In this document: positions 17,511 through 26,985 of the stretch, one piece after another
Layout: every line of letters starts with the position of its first letter
Numbering within the stretch: the stretch's first letter is position 1
DNA from: Thiomonas sp. FB-Cd
GTDB lineage: Bacteria > Pseudomonadota > Gammaproteobacteria > Burkholderiales > Burkholderiaceae_C
Direction of reading: 5' to 3'
Length of the DNA: 64,000 bases
NCBI RefSeq assembly: GCF_000733775.1
Contig: NZ_JPOE01000005.1
Coordinates: 310,001 to 374,000, forward strand
The notes under the pieces: generated by a model
What the model saw: the letters and a program-made list of their open reading frames with translations, nothing else
Database searches by the model: none
Told to the model about the DNA's origin: nothing
Made by a program: the position numbers and the translations under genes

Positions 17511-18908
17511 TCACAACATGTCCGCCACCAGATCGTGGCCTTGTGTACCGGCCACGCGTACACGTACGAACGCCCCGGAAGCCTGCGCCAATCGCATGCG
17601 GGCGGAAGGCTTGGCGGGCTCCCGGATGAGCACCTTGCCGTCGATTTCAGGCGCATCGGCGTACGAGCGCGCCACCGCCCCGCTACGGCTGGCTGCATCC
17701 ACGATGACGCGCAGTTCCTGGCCGATCCTGCGCTTGAGCTTTCGGATGGACACTTCCTCCGCCACTGCCATGAAACGTGCTTGGCGCTCCATGCGTACGG
17801 CCTCCGGTAGCGCCCCTGGCAGATCGTTCGCCGTGGCGCCTTGCACGGGAGAGTAAGCAAAGCATCCGACGCGATCAAGTTCGGCTTCGCGGATAAAGTC
17901 GAGCAGGGAGTCGAACTCAGCCTCGGTCTCGCCAGGAAAACCCGCAATAAAGGTGGAACGGATGACGATGTCCGGACAGGCCTCGCGCCAGCGTGCGATC
18001 CGCTCCAGAGTCCGCTCGCCGCTAGCTGGTCGCTTCATGCGCCTGAGAACATCGGGGTGGGCGTGCTGAAACGGCACGTCAAGGTAGGGCAGTACGCGGC
18101 CCTGCGCCATCAGCGCAAGCACCTCGTCGACATGGGGATAGGGGTAAACGTAGTGCAGGCGCACCCAGGCATCGTGCTGCTCGGCCAATTGTGCCAAGGC
18201 CTGCGTGAGTTCGGCAAAGCGCGTACGGATTGGACGCCCGTCCCAGAATCCGGTGCGATATTTCATATCGACGCCATAGGCTGATGTGTCCTGGCTTACG
18301 ACGAGCAACTCCTTCACACCCGCCTCAAACAGAGCGCGCGCCTCGCCGAGCACGTCACCAATGGGCCGCGAAACCAGATCGCCTCGCATGCTCGGAATGA
18401 TGCAGAAGGTGCAGCGGTGGTTGCAGCCTTCGGAAATCTTCAGGTAGGCGTAATGGCGCGGTGTGAGCTTGAGCCCGCCAGGCGGGAGCAGGTCGACAAA
18501 GGGATCATGCGGGCGCGGCAGTTGCGCATGCACATGCTCCAGAACCTCTTTGGTGGCGTGTGGGCCAGTCACCGCCAGCACTTTGGGGTGGATCTTGCGC
18601 ACCAGATTTTCCCCGCCATCATCACTGCGCGCGCCAAGGCAACCGGTGACCACAACCTTGCCGTTGGCGTGCAAGGCCTCGCCAATGGCATCCAGGCTCT
18701 CCTGGACGGCCGCGTCAATGAAGCCGCAGGTGTTGACGATGACAAGATCGGCTCCGTCATAGCTCTTGCTTGTCTCGTAGCCTTCGGCCCGGAGTTGCGA
18801 GATGATGCGCTCGGAATCAACCAGGGCCTTGGGACAGCCAAGCGAGACAAACCCGATCTTTGGCGCGGAAACGGCCGCAACGGCCGCGAGGGTGGATGTT
18901 TCAGTCAT
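17511..18908 (-). CDS. rimO: Ribosomal protein S12 methylthiotransferase RimO
   Basis: RimO is a radical-SAM enzyme that adds a methylthio group to a conserved aspartate of ribosomal protein S12. The 465-residue protein has the N-terminal UPF0004 domain with the three cluster cysteines C25, C61 and C90. The radical-SAM motif CNHRCTFC follows at C162, C166 and C169. A TRAM domain forms the C-terminal ~65 residues. Both [4Fe-4S] sites are therefore complete. ATG 18908 was chosen because family sequence starts there and AGGGG precedes it closely; a 20-residue extension to 18968 is unconvincing. phaR ends 62 bp upstream on the same strand, so cotranscription is possible. Confidence 0.96.
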   Translation of the reverse strand: MTETSTLAAVAAVSAPKIGFVSLGCPKALVDSERIISQLRAEGYETSKSYDGADLVIVNTCGFIDAAVQESLDAIGEALHANGKVVVTGCLGARSDDGGENLVRKIHPKVLAVTGPHATKEVLEHVHAQLPRPHDPFVDLLPPGGLKLTPRHYAYLKISEGCNHRCTFCIIPSMRGDLVSRPIGDVLGEARALFEAGVKELLVVSQDTSAYGVDMKYRTGFWDGRPIRTRFAELTQALAQLAEQHDAWVRLHYVYPYPHVDEVLALMAQGRVLPYLDVPFQHAHPDVLRRMKRPASGERTLERIARWREACPDIVIRSTFIAGFPGETEAEFDSLLDFIREAELDRVGCFAYSPVQGATANDLPGALPEAVRMERQARFMAVAEEVSIRKLKRRIGQELRVIVDAASRSGAVARSYADAPEIDGKVLIREPAKPSARMRLAQASGAFVRVRVAGTQGHDLVADML

Positions 18909-18970
18909 AGCCCCTATTGTCGCCCAGGACCCGGCGCGGCACACAAGGCCGGGGGCAGTCGCCGGCAAGG

Positions 18971-19513
18971 CTACTTCTTGGCTGGTGGCTGAAACGCCCC
19001 CAGCATCTGTTTGGTTTGCTGCTGCATCTGCTCTTGCATCTGCATGTACAGATTCTTGCTTTGTTCCAGATAGTTACCCATCATCCCCTGCAGCATCGGT
19101 GCCTGGCCACTCAGAAATTGCGACCACATTTCCGGGCTAAAACTGCTGCTGTCATAAAGCCCGCGCGACTGTTCAGCCAGTTTTCCCTGAATGTCGATGA
19201 ACGCTTGCACCGTTTTTTCGAGATAGGTGCCCATCATGCCCTGCATGGCATTGCCGTAGAACCGTATGAGTTGTTCCAGCATGGCCGTGCTCAGCATCGG
19301 CACGCCTCCAGCCTCCTCTTCGAGGATGATCTGAAGAAGAATACTGCGCGTCAGGTCTGTGCCCGTCTTGGCGTCCTGCACGACAAAACGCTCGCCTTCC
19401 ATCACCAATGCCTTCACGTCGACCAAGGTGATGTAGGCGCTGGTTTCCGTGTCGTAAAGACGCCGATTCGGGTACTTCTTGATGACGCGAGCGGGAGTTT
19501 CGGAATGGGGCAT
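18971..19513 (-). CDS. phaR: PHA synthesis repressor PhaR
   Basis: PhaR binds both PHA and DNA in Burkholderiales and represses phasin (phaP) and its own gene until polymer accumulates. The 180-residue protein has the conserved N-terminal DNA-binding domain [22 protein letters not shown] at residues 10-31. PHB-accumulation regulatory repeats follow, and then a Gln/Met-rich C-terminal tail (residues ~155-175). ATG 19513 is preferred; an upstream in-frame start at 19558 would begin inside the phaB terminator. The gene follows phaCAB in the standard order but is separated from phaB by a strong terminator, so it probably has its own promoter. Confidence 0.95.
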   Translation of the reverse strand: MPHSETPARVIKKYPNRRLYDTETSAYITLVDVKALVMEGERFVVQDAKTGTDLTRSILLQIILEEEAGGVPMLSTAMLEQLIRFYGNAMQGMMGTYLEKTVQAFIDIQGKLAEQSRGLYDSSSFSPEMWSQFLSGQAPMLQGMMGNYLEQSKNLYMQMQEQMQQQTKQMLGAFQPPAKK

Positions 19514-19558
19514 GGTGGGGTGAGGCAAAAATGGCGGGATTGCGTTGGATTGGAGCAC

Positions 19559-19585
19559 AAAAAAAGCGGCACGCTGCCGCTTTTT
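19559..19585 (-). terminator. Intrinsic terminator of the phaCAB operon
   Basis: A perfect 10-bp stem (aaaaagcggc/gccgcttttt) encloses a 5-nt loop. On the minus strand the stem is followed by a run of seven T (plus positions 19559-19565). It lies 53-79 bp beyond the phaB stop codon and before phaR. Confidence 0.85.
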
Positions 19586-19637
19586 CGTGCAGACAAACCC
19601 GCAAGCACGTGCACGGGGTTTGCCGATCGGGCGTCGA

Positions 19638-20378
19638 TCAGCTCATGTGCAGACCCCCATTGATGGACAATTCCGCCCCGGTCGTGAAGGCTCCATCCTC
19701 GCTCGCCAGCCACGTGACGAGAGATGCCACCTCTTCGGGTTTGCCCAAGCGCTTGACCGGAATGGTCGCCACGATCTTGTCGAGCACGTCCTGGCGAATG
19801 GACTTGACCATATCGGTCGCAATGTAGCCTGGCGCCACGGTGTTGACCGTCACGCCCTTCGACGCCACTTCCTGCGCCAAAGCCATGGTGAAGCCATGCA
19901 TGCCAGCCTTCGCCGCAGAATAGTTGCTCTGTCCGAACTGTCCCTTCTCGCCATTGACCGAGGAGATATTGACGATGCGGCCCCAACCACGCTCGACCAT
20001 GCCGTCGATCACCTGTTTGGTCACGTTGAACATCGAATACAGGTTGGTCTTCATCACGCGATCCCAGTCGTCATAGCTCATCTTGCGAAATACGGCGTCA
20101 CGCGTGATACCGGCATTGTTCACCAGGATGTCAACCTGGCCATGCTCGGCAAAGACCTTCTGGAACGCGGCGCAAGTCGATTCCCACTCGGCGACGTTAC
20201 CCTCCGAGGCGTACACGTCAAGGCCCTGCCCACGCATGGACTCGAGCCATGTGTCCTTCCGCGTCGAATTTGGACCACAGCCGGCAATGACCTTGTGCCC
20301 GGCTTCGCACAAACGCCGGCAGATCGCCGTGCCAATGCCCCCCATCCCGCCCGTGACGTAAGCCACTTTCTTACTCAT
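19638..20378 (-). CDS. phaB: Acetoacetyl-CoA reductase (NADPH)
   Basis: PhaB reduces acetoacetyl-CoA to (R)-3-hydroxybutyryl-CoA, the monomer for PHB. The 246-residue short-chain dehydrogenase has TGGMGGIG at residues 9-16 for the dinucleotide and NNAGI near 90. The catalytic Ser in NISSVNG and the YxxxK pair in SNYSAAKAG lie near 140-157. ATG 20378 has an excellent GGAGGAA ribosome-binding site 6-7 nt upstream, so the five-codon-longer reading from 20393 is rejected. It follows phaA by 48 bp and is the last gene before the operon terminator. Confidence 0.97.
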   Translation of the reverse strand: MSKKVAYVTGGMGGIGTAICRRLCEAGHKVIAGCGPNSTRKDTWLESMRGQGLDVYASEGNVAEWESTCAAFQKVFAEHGQVDILVNNAGITRDAVFRKMSYDDWDRVMKTNLYSMFNVTKQVIDGMVERGWGRIVNISSVNGEKGQFGQSNYSAAKAGMHGFTMALAQEVASKGVTVNTVAPGYIATDMVKSIRQDVLDKIVATIPVKRLGKPEEVASLVTWLASEDGAFTTGAELSINGGLHMS

Positions 20379-20426
20379 CGCTCGTTCCTCCAAAGTTGTT
20401 GTGATGTAATGGTGCCGACCACGCGA

Positions 20427-21608
20427 TCAGCGCTCGATGGCCAGGGCCACACCCATGCCACCGCCGATACACAGCGAGGCCAGGCCCTTTTTCGCGTCGC
20501 GCTTGCCCATTTCATGAAGCAGCGTGACCAGGATGCGGCAGCCGCTGGCGCCGATTGGATGTCCAATCGCAATCGCCCCTCCATTGACGTTGACCTTGCT
20601 TGTATCCCATCCCATTTGCTGGTTTACCGCAATTGCTTGGGCGGCGAAGGCCTCGTTGATCTCCATCAAATCCAGATCCTGAGCCTTCCAGCCTGCGCGC
20701 GACAGACAGCGCGTGGACGCCGGTACCGGCCCCATTCCCATGTAGGCTGGGTCGACTCCAGCGTTCGAATAGGCGCGGATGGTCCCGAGCGGTTTCAGGC
20801 CAAGGCTCGCCGCGCGCTTCGCCGACATCACCACCACCGCAGCCGCGCCGTCGTTCAATCCGGAGGCATTCCCCGCAGTGACCGAGCCCGCTTTGTCGAA
20901 AGCGGGCTTCAGACCCGCCAAGCTCTCGGCCGTTGCGCCATGACGCACGAATTCGTCGACGGCAAAGGCAATCGGATCACCCTTCCTCTGCGGCAACAGC
21001 ACCGGCACAATCTCGTCGCCGAAACGCCCAGCCTTTTGTGCCGCCTCGGCCTTGTTCTGGCTGGCTGCCGCGAACGCGTCCTGCATCTCACGGGTGATGC
21101 CGTATTTCTTCGCGACATTCTCGGCCGTGGTTCCCATGTGATAGTGGTTGAACGCATCCCACAGGCCGTCGGTGATCATCGTGTCAATCAGATTCCAGTT
21201 GCCCATGCGCATGCCTTCGCGCGAGCCCGGGAGGACGTGGGGGGCAGCGCTCATGTTCTCCTGGCCGCCCGCCACCACGATCTCGGCGTCGCCATCGCGC
21301 ACTGCCTGCGCCGCCAGCATCACCGCTTTCAGCCCTGAACCACACACCTTGTTAATGGTCATGGCGGGCACCATGTCGGGCAAACCCGCCTTGATACTGG
21401 CTTGGCGGGCCGGGTTCTGACCGCAACCCGCCTGCAACACCTGGCCCATGATGACCTCGGAGACCTGCCCCGGCTCGATGCCAGCGCGCGCCACGGCCGC
21501 TTTCACGACCAGTGCACCCAGATCGACTGCGGAGGTCTTGACGAGCGACCCTCCAAATTTACCGACGCCCGTGCGCACGGCCGAAACGATCACGATATCT
21601 TCGCTCAT
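20427..21608 (-). CDS. phaA: Acetyl-CoA acetyltransferase (beta-ketothiolase)
   Basis: PhaA condenses two acetyl-CoA into acetoacetyl-CoA. The 393-residue length is standard for biosynthetic thiolases. The nucleophile is Cys89 in KVCGSGLKA, the second catalytic cysteine Cys380 in CIGGGMGVA, and the histidine sits in [16 protein letters not shown] and NEAFAAQA are also present. It is the middle gene of phaC-phaA-phaB, 74 bp after phaC, and all catalytic residues are intact. Confidence 0.97.
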   Translation of the reverse strand: MSEDIVIVSAVRTGVGKFGGSLVKTSAVDLGALVVKAAVARAGIEPGQVSEVIMGQVLQAGCGQNPARQASIKAGLPDMVPAMTINKVCGSGLKAVMLAAQAVRDGDAEIVVAGGQENMSAAPHVLPGSREGMRMGNWNLIDTMITDGLWDAFNHYHMGTTAENVAKKYGITREMQDAFAAASQNKAEAAQKAGRFGDEIVPVLLPQRKGDPIAFAVDEFVRHGATAESLAGLKPAFDKAGSVTAGNASGLNDGAAAVVVMSAKRAASLGLKPLGTIRAYSNAGVDPAYMGMGPVPASTRCLSRAGWKAQDLDLMEINEAFAAQAIAVNQQMGWDTSKVNVNGGAIAIGHPIGASGCRILVTLLHEMGKRDAKKGLASLCIGGGMGVALAIER

Positions 21609-21682
21609 GAATGGATGTCCTTGGTTGACGATGAGGAAAAAAGGGAAAAATCAGGGGCACTGAACGCGAATCAGCACAGAGA

Positions 21683-23488
21683 TCATGCCCGTACTTTGAC
21701 ATAACGGCCGGGAGCTGGCTCGATCGGCTTGTATCCTGCACCGCCATAGGCCTTGGGCGCCGCCTGCAGGGGGCCCGCCTGCCGGGCCAGCCATGCGGCC
21801 CAGTCGGGCCACCAGCTGCCCGGATGTTCAGTGGCCGACTCGAGCCATGCGTCCGCGCTTGCCGGCAGCGACGCCGCGCCCGCCACACGGCTGCCTCGAG
21901 CTGCCGCATCCAACCGCCAATGGCTACGCTTGCCTTTGGATGCCGGGTTGATCACGCCAGCAATATGACCACTGGCTCCCAGCACGAACCGCGTAGGCCC
22001 ACCGAGCAGGAGTGCCGAAGCGTAGGCGGAATGCCAAGGCACGATATGGTCCTCGCGCGAGGCATAGACGTACGCCGGGATGGCGATGCGCCGAAAATTC
22101 ACCGCCTTACCAGCCACCGTCACTGCATCTGGCTTTGCCAGCTTGTTCTCCAAATAGGTGTTGCGCAGATACCAGGCCAGCATGGGCCCTGGAAGGTTGG
22201 TGCTGTCTGCGTTCCAGTACAACAGATCGAACGGCGGTGGCGTCTCGCCCTTGAGATAGTTTCCCACCACGTAATTCCAGGTGAGATCGTTGGGGCGAAG
22301 GCTCGAGAATGCAGCAGCCAGCTCGGCTCCTGTGAGCAGGCCGCCCTTGCCGATAGTGGCCTCGCGCATTTGCACTTGCGCCTCGTCGACGAACACATCA
22401 AGGATGCCTGTGTCCGAAAAATCCAGCAGCGTGGTCAGGAACGTCGCGCTGTGCACAGGCTTGTTGCCTCGTTGCGCGAGCACCGCAAGGGCTGTACCCA
22501 GAAGGGTTCCGCCTACGCAAAAACCAAGCGCATTGATGGCGCCATCCTCCCGCAAGGGGGTCTTGCCCGAACTTTGCGATGCCGGCTTCGATGCCTTGTT
22601 GGGCTTTGGCCGAGTGGCGACGGCAATATCGCTTGCAACCTCGATGGCACGCAGCACACCGTGTTCAATGTAATCGTCCCACGTCCAATGCGCGCAGCTC
22701 GCATCCGGGTTGCGCCACGACATCAACAGCACGCGCTGGCCCTGTTCCAGCGCGTAGCGCACCAGCGAATTCGTCGGCTGCAGGTCCAGAATGTAAAACT
22801 TGTTGATGCACGGCGGCACCACCAGCAGCGGGCGCGCATGAACCTGCGCAACCAGCGGCTTGTAGTCGATGAGCTGAAACCACGGGTTTTCAAAAACGAC
22901 CGCGCCTTCGCTCGTTGCCACGTTGCGACCGACCTCAAACTCGCTTTCATCCGTCTGCGTGAGCTTGCCGCGACGCAAGTCTGCCAGCAAATTGTCCATG
23001 CCACGGCGCAGGCTTTCACCGTGGGTCTTCATCGCGGTTTGCATCGCCTCAGGATTGAGAGCCCAAATATTGCTGGGCGCGGCCGCATCAACCCATTGCT
23101 GCACGGCGAACCGGATCTTCTGCTGCGTCTTGGCATCAGCCTGCACGGCTTCGACCAACTCCAGCAAGGCGCGCGCGTTGAGCAAGTACAGCGCCGCGGT
23201 GTAGGTCGAAAACCGGTTTTCGCGCCAGCTCTCGCTGGAAAAGCGGCGGTCCCTCACTTCGGGCGACTGCACGCTCCCGCTGAGAAGCCCGGACCACAGA
23301 TCGACATACTCCTTGGCAAACCGCGCCTGAATCGCAGCGACGCGCGCGGGGTCCAGCTTGACAGCCTGCGCCTCCCCGGCCGTCTTCAGCGCCGCGACAA
23401 AGGCTTGCTGCAGACCTTGAGCAAAGGCTGCAGCCTGGCCACCGGGCTGCTCTGCGGGCCGGGTGGGTGCAGATGGGTTGGCTGCCAT
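21683..23488 (-). CDS. phaC: Class I poly(3-hydroxyalkanoate) synthase
   Basis: PhaC polymerises (R)-3-hydroxyacyl-CoA into PHA granules. The roughly 600-residue size and the lone PhaC without PhaE or PhaR-subunit neighbours indicate class I. The lipase-like box is GFCVGG with the catalytic Cys (NALGFCVGGTLLG). The catalytic Asp is in YASREDHIVPW and the His in LGASGHIAGVINP. ATG 23488 (MAANPSAP) is taken as start; a TTG at 23506 could add six residues. The gene leads the phaCAB operon. The 237 bp before it, ending at the pgeF stop, hold two short inverted repeats (TTCTTG/CAAGAA at 23693-23712 and CGTTGAC/GTCAACG at 23674-23722) and no gene. Confidence 0.97.
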   Translation of the reverse strand: MAANPSAPTRPAEQPGGQAAAFAQGLQQAFVAALKTAGEAQAVKLDPARVAAIQARFAKEYVDLWSGLLSGSVQSPEVRDRRFSSESWRENRFSTYTAALYLLNARALLELVEAVQADAKTQQKIRFAVQQWVDAAAPSNIWALNPEAMQTAMKTHGESLRRGMDNLLADLRRGKLTQTDESEFEVGRNVATSEGAVVFENPWFQLIDYKPLVAQVHARPLLVVPPCINKFYILDLQPTNSLVRYALEQGQRVLLMSWRNPDASCAHWTWDDYIEHGVLRAIEVASDIAVATRPKPNKASKPASQSSGKTPLREDGAINALGFCVGGTLLGTALAVLAQRGNKPVHSATFLTTLLDFSDTGILDVFVDEAQVQMREATIGKGGLLTGAELAAAFSSLRPNDLTWNYVVGNYLKGETPPPFDLLYWNADSTNLPGPMLAWYLRNTYLENKLAKPDAVTVAGKAVNFRRIAIPAYVYASREDHIVPWHSAYASALLLGGPTRFVLGASGHIAGVINPASKGKRSHWRLDAAARGSRVAGAASLPASADAWLESATEHPGSWWPDWAAWLARQAGPLQAAPKAYGGAGYKPIEPAPGRYVKVRA

Positions 23489-23725
23489 ATCGGATCGTAC
23501 TTTCAAGTTGGGGTGTCTGGGTCAGTATCTGCCAAGTGCCGATACCAGCGCTTGCAAAAGCAAGGCCGGCACGCAGATCAGTCAGCGTAGGAAAGAAGCA
23601 TTCGGCAATCCCGGAAATGATGCAAACTGCTGGATGTGATGGCCGTTCCTTGATGTTTTCCGGCGGCAACCAGCGTTGACGCGTTCAAGCCATTCTTGAG
23701 CAACCGCAAGAAAGTGTCAACGCGG

Positions 23726-24550
23726 TCAGCCCTGCCTCTCCATGGTTATCCCTGGTGCAGCGATCCACACGAGCCCCGCCTGGCGGCCCGTGATACGGTC
23801 GTGGCGAAATGTGTAATACCCCTGGCGTTCGGACACTGTGCATACCCCGCCTCCGTGCACCAGGGCCGCGGACACGCCGGCCGCTTGCAGACGCAGGCGC
23901 GCAAGCATGAAGAGGTCCGCCATCCACTTTCCCGGACGGGTCATGCGAAATGCCGTCGCCGACTCAGCCTGCCGATCCACAAAGGCTTCCCGCACATCCT
24001 CTCCGACCTCGAAATGCAGCGGTCCTATGGCTGGGCCCAGCCATACTTGAACTGCTGATGGTTCGCATTGCGCCTTGCCGCAAAGGGCCTTCAGCGTGTT
24101 CTCCAGCACACCACCGGCAAGACCCCGCCAACCCGCATGCGCTGCAGCCACCGCCGTGCCACCAGGGGCAGCAAGCAGCACAGGCAGGCAATCGGCCACC
24201 AGCACACACGCTGCCAGACCGGGGGTCGTGGTGACCGCGGCATCGGCCTGGGGAACAGAACGTCGGTCCCAGGTATCGAGATCCGCCACCCCGGTGCCGT
24301 GGACTTGATCGAGATAAACCACCTGCAACCCCGGGGACAGCGCGCCAAGACGTGCCCGATTGGCAGCGACTGCCGCGGGGTCGTCGCCCACGTGGCTACC
24401 GAGGTTCATGCCGCCCGTGCGCGCGGCGATGGAGCCACCGCCCGCTCCGTAGGGTCCGACGCTGTTGCCTCCGTGCCTGCTCGTAAACACACCGCGCACC
24501 CGTGCATTGTCCGGCCAGGATGCGCAAATCCAGTATTCAGGCCACTCCAT
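23726..24550 (-). CDS. pgeF: Peptidoglycan editing factor PgeF / polyphenol oxidase family
   Basis: The 274-residue protein belongs to the YfiH/DUF152 family, once called multicopper polyphenol oxidase. It is now linked to purine-nucleoside chemistry and to removal of wrongly incorporated serine during cell-wall precursor synthesis. Typical motifs are QVHGTGV, ADCLPVLL and AAHAGWRGLAGGVL, with Zn ligands Cys and His. ATG 24550 gives the normal family N-terminus (MEWPEYWI). It overlaps the 3' end of rluD by 14 bp, so the two genes are translationally coupled, a very common arrangement. A longer in-frame reading to 24847 was rejected because it lies within rluD. Confidence 0.93.
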   Translation of the reverse strand: MEWPEYWICASWPDNARVRGVFTSRHGGNSVGPYGAGGGSIAARTGGMNLGSHVGDDPAAVAANRARLGALSPGLQVVYLDQVHGTGVADLDTWDRRSVPQADAAVTTTPGLAACVLVADCLPVLLAAPGGTAVAAAHAGWRGLAGGVLENTLKALCGKAQCEPSAVQVWLGPAIGPLHFEVGEDVREAFVDRQAESATAFRMTRPGKWMADLFMLARLRLQAAGVSAALVHGGGVCTVSERQGYYTFRHDRITGRQAGLVWIAAPGITMERQG

Positions 24551-25604
24551 CGGATTCCCCCCAGTCGCGCGTGTCAAAGACCTCCGTGCCGCCCCCCAGT
24601 GCCTGCCACTGCGCGACGATGTCGGCTGCGACCGGTGACCCAAAGCGCAATGCCATCCTGCTCGTCGGATGCGTGAAACGCAGAACCGCGGCGTGCAAAG
24701 CTTGGCGCTGTAAAGATAGTGGGGGCGCGCCACGACGACCATACAGTGCGTCACCCAAAAGCGGCAGCCCAGCATGCTGTGCATGAACGCGAATCTGATG
24801 CGTGCGGCCTGTCTCCAGTCGGCAGCGAATCGAGGTGATGGGTCCAAGTGCCGAGTGCAGTACGGCCAATGGAATCAGGTGAGTCCGCGCCGGCTTGCCA
24901 TTCGCGACGACAGCCATGCGCAGACGGTCGCGGGGATGGCGGCCGATGGGGGCGTCCACCGTCATGGGTCTCGCAAGTTCGCCCCAGCCAAGCGCCAGAT
25001 ATTGACGCCCCATGCTGCGCGCTTGCAACTGGCGCACGAGATCCGTTTGAGCCTCTAGCGTGCGAGCGACGACCAGCAGGCCACTTGTGTCCTTGTCCAA
25101 TCGGTGAACAATGCCCGCACGCGGCACCCCGGCGGTTTCGGGATAGCGCGCCAACACGCCGTTGAGCAGGGTACCGGTCCAATTACCTGCCGCTGGATGC
25201 ACCACCAACCCCGCGGGTTTATCGATCACGACCAGTTGCTCGTCCTCCCACACGACAACAAGCGGCACCGGCTCTGGCGAGAACGCCGCAGCTTCAAGAT
25301 CAGGGGGCACCTGGAGGGCGACCACGGCCATGGCCCGCGCCTTGCTGCGTGGGGCCGCAGGCTTGCCGCCCATGTGCACCATGCCGGCTTCGCACCACGC
25401 TTTGAGGCGGTTGCGGGAGAACTGCGGGAACAGCTGAGCCAGCACCTTGTCCAAGCGAATGCCTGCGGCGCTTGCAGGAACATGCTCCTGCAAGATGGAG
25501 GCAGTCGTGTCCTGATCTCCCACGTCCGAATCAGGCAAGTCGGCGGACTCGCTACTCAAAGGGGTGCCTGGCACAACGGCAACGTTGGAAGCGGGTACTT
25601 GCAT
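24537..25604 (-). CDS. rluD: 23S rRNA pseudouridine synthase (RluD type)
   Basis: RluD converts uridines 1911, 1915 and 1917 (E. coli numbering) of 23S rRNA helix 69 to pseudouridine. The 355-residue protein has a 40-residue low-complexity N-terminus, then an S4-like domain (GIRLDKVLAQLFPQFSRNRLKAW). The catalytic domain carries HRLDKDTSGLLVVA, whose Asp is the catalytic residue, and ends with the RTHQIRVHAQH strand. It overlaps pgeF at its 3' end and is divergent from bamD across 116 bp. This rluD/pgeF next to bamD layout is standard in proteobacteria. Confidence 0.95.
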   Translation of the reverse strand: MQVPASNVAVVPGTPLSSESADLPDSDVGDQDTTASILQEHVPASAAGIRLDKVLAQLFPQFSRNRLKAWCEAGMVHMGGKPAAPRSKARAMAVVALQVPPDLEAAAFSPEPVPLVVVWEDEQLVVIDKPAGLVVHPAAGNWTGTLLNGVLARYPETAGVPRAGIVHRLDKDTSGLLVVARTLEAQTDLVRQLQARSMGRQYLALGWGELARPMTVDAPIGRHPRDRLRMAVVANGKPARTHLIPLAVLHSALGPITSIRCRLETGRTHQIRVHAQHAGLPLLGDALYGRRGAPPLSLQRQALHAAVLRFTHPTSRMALRFGSPVAADIVAQWQALGGGTEVFDTRDWGESDGVA

Positions 25605-25681
25605 GGTGCCAGCATAGTGCAGCCGCCGTACTTGCAGAGATGCGCCCAGCGCCAGGTGAAGGCCGCCGACATCCCGCTTCC

Positions 25682-25687
25682 TATAAT
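25682..25687 (+). promoter_or_regulatory. Consensus -10 element (TATAAT) for bamD
   Basis: A perfect TATAAT lies 33 bp before the bamD GTG. No good -35 hexamer is found 16-18 bp upstream, so the promoter may be weak or helped by another factor. The position predicts a short leader of about 25 nt. Confidence 0.5.
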
Positions 25688-25720
25688 GCTCAGCTTGCCG
25701 CCACTACAACGAGTTGCCTT

Positions 25721-26542
25721 GTGAATCCCACATCATCATCCCCAGGCGTGCGCCTGACTTGGCGCGCCCTCGTTCTGCTGGTCGCGGCCCTGCTTGGCGC
25801 CTGCGCGTCCACTGCGGAGAAAGACGTCACAGCTGGATGGTCAGCGGCCAAGCTGTACAGCGAGGCCAAGGACGAGATGAGCAGTGGTGCGTACGATAAG
25901 GCCACCCAGTACTTCGAAAAGCTCGAGTCTCGCTATCCCTATGGCGTGCTGGCGCAGCAGGCATTGATGGAAACCGCTTACGGCTATTACAAGCAAGGCG
26001 AGCGCGCCCAAGCCTTGGCTGCCTGCGACCGGTTTCTCAAGATCTACCCGAATAACCCCTATGTCGACTACGTGCTTTACCTGAAGGGCCGCATCAACTT
26101 CTACGATAACGACAGCTGGTTCGCTGGTCTTTCCGACCAGAAGCTCTACGAACGTGACCAGCACGCGGCCAAGGAATCGTTCGAGGCATTCAAGGAACTG
26201 GTCTCCCGGTTTCCCAAGAGCAAATATGCGCCGGACGCGCTCCAGCGCATGGAGTACATCCGCAACTCCCTGGCCGACTACGATACGCATGTGGCGCTGT
26301 TCTATTACCGCCGCGGTGCTTACGTGGCAGCCGCCGATCGCGCCCAGGAAGCGATCAAGACTTATCCAGACACGCCCGCCACGCAGTTGGCTCTGGGGGT
26401 GCTCATGGACAGTTACGACAAACTCGGGCTGACGCAACTGCGCGACGATACCGAGCGCGTACTCAAACTCAATTACCCGCAAAGCCCCTACCTCAGTCAG
26501 GGCCTGCCGCCGCGAAACGAATCATGGTGGAGGCTCTGGTGA
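25721..26542 (+). CDS. bamD: Outer membrane protein assembly factor BamD
   Basis: BamD is an essential periplasm-facing lipoprotein of the BAM complex that inserts beta-barrel proteins into the outer membrane. The 273-residue precursor has a lipoprotein signal with lipobox LGAC; the lipidated residue is Cys28. Tetratricopeptide-like repeats follow, including YDKATQYFEKLESRYPYG, QALMETAYGYYKQGE and NPYVDYVLYLKGRINF. The start is GTG 25721; no ATG lies close by, and an upstream in-frame ATG at 25472 is inside rluD. It stands alone after a consensus -10 box. Porins such as the FadL-type protein in this window would depend on it. Confidence 0.95.
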   Translation: MNPTSSSPGVRLTWRALVLLVAALLGACASTAEKDVTAGWSAAKLYSEAKDEMSSGAYDKATQYFEKLESRYPYGVLAQQALMETAYGYYKQGERAQALAACDRFLKIYPNNPYVDYVLYLKGRINFYDNDSWFAGLSDQKLYERDQHAAKESFEAFKELVSRFPKSKYAPDALQRMEYIRNSLADYDTHVALFYYRRGAYVAAADRAQEAIKTYPDTPATQLALGVLMDSYDKLGLTQLRDDTERVLKLNYPQSPYLSQGLPPRNESWWRLW

Positions 26543-26670
26543 GACTTGGGTGCGTTTGTTGATGTGATCTTTAGCTGACATCGTCGCCACCGCACGCCTG
26601 CGGCTACCGCTTGCGCGGGAACGGCGCCCATTCTTGCGGCGCGATGCATGCGCGACCTCATGCACAGATT

Positions 26671-26985
26671 CTTGAACGCTCCCGCCGCTCAACGCGCGGT
26701 GTTGTAGCGGGGGTTTTCCACGTCAGCGCCCCAGGTCTGAGGGTATTTCCACCGCCACGGCCAACGGTGGTCTGCGTGGGCGTGACTTCGTCCTGTTCCG
26801 GTCCTTGTTGCTTCCGCAGGCGTATCGTGCGCTTGCGGTTCCCCTCTCTCCCGGCACTTGCCCGAGGGGACAAAATCCGCCCGGCGCTGCGCGATCACCT
26901 GGGATGCATTGGCGTGGGCGTCGTCCGTGGCCCCACAGCGCTGGCAGCCGAACACGAGGGCACCAGCCTTCACTCCTGTCTTTTC
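26671..26985 (-). mobile_element. Decayed IS200/IS605-type TnpB end (zinc-ribbon remnant and right-end hairpin)
   Basis: The minus strand encodes a fragment from about 26985 to 26690 with VFGCQRCGATDDAHANASQVIAQ. That is the second CxxC knuckle and the DANAAxNI-like end of the TnpB/OrfB zinc ribbon. The rest of TnpB, including the RuvC domain and the first CxxC, is absent. Downstream (plus 26671-26705) is a GC hairpin ending GGCGGGAGCGTTCAAG, resembling the right ends and guide-RNA scaffold ends of IS605-like elements. The fragment abuts the stop codon of the DinG-type gene. No TnpA or left end is seen. This is my motif reading and was not confirmed by a database search. The rest of the 26543-26984 gap holds nothing recognisable. 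Confidence 0.55.

Noticed and set aside
19545..23590. Long plus-strand open frames opposite phaB, phaA and phaC
   Set aside because: They lie wholly antisense to genes with intact catalytic motifs and have His/Arg-rich composition without any family signature.
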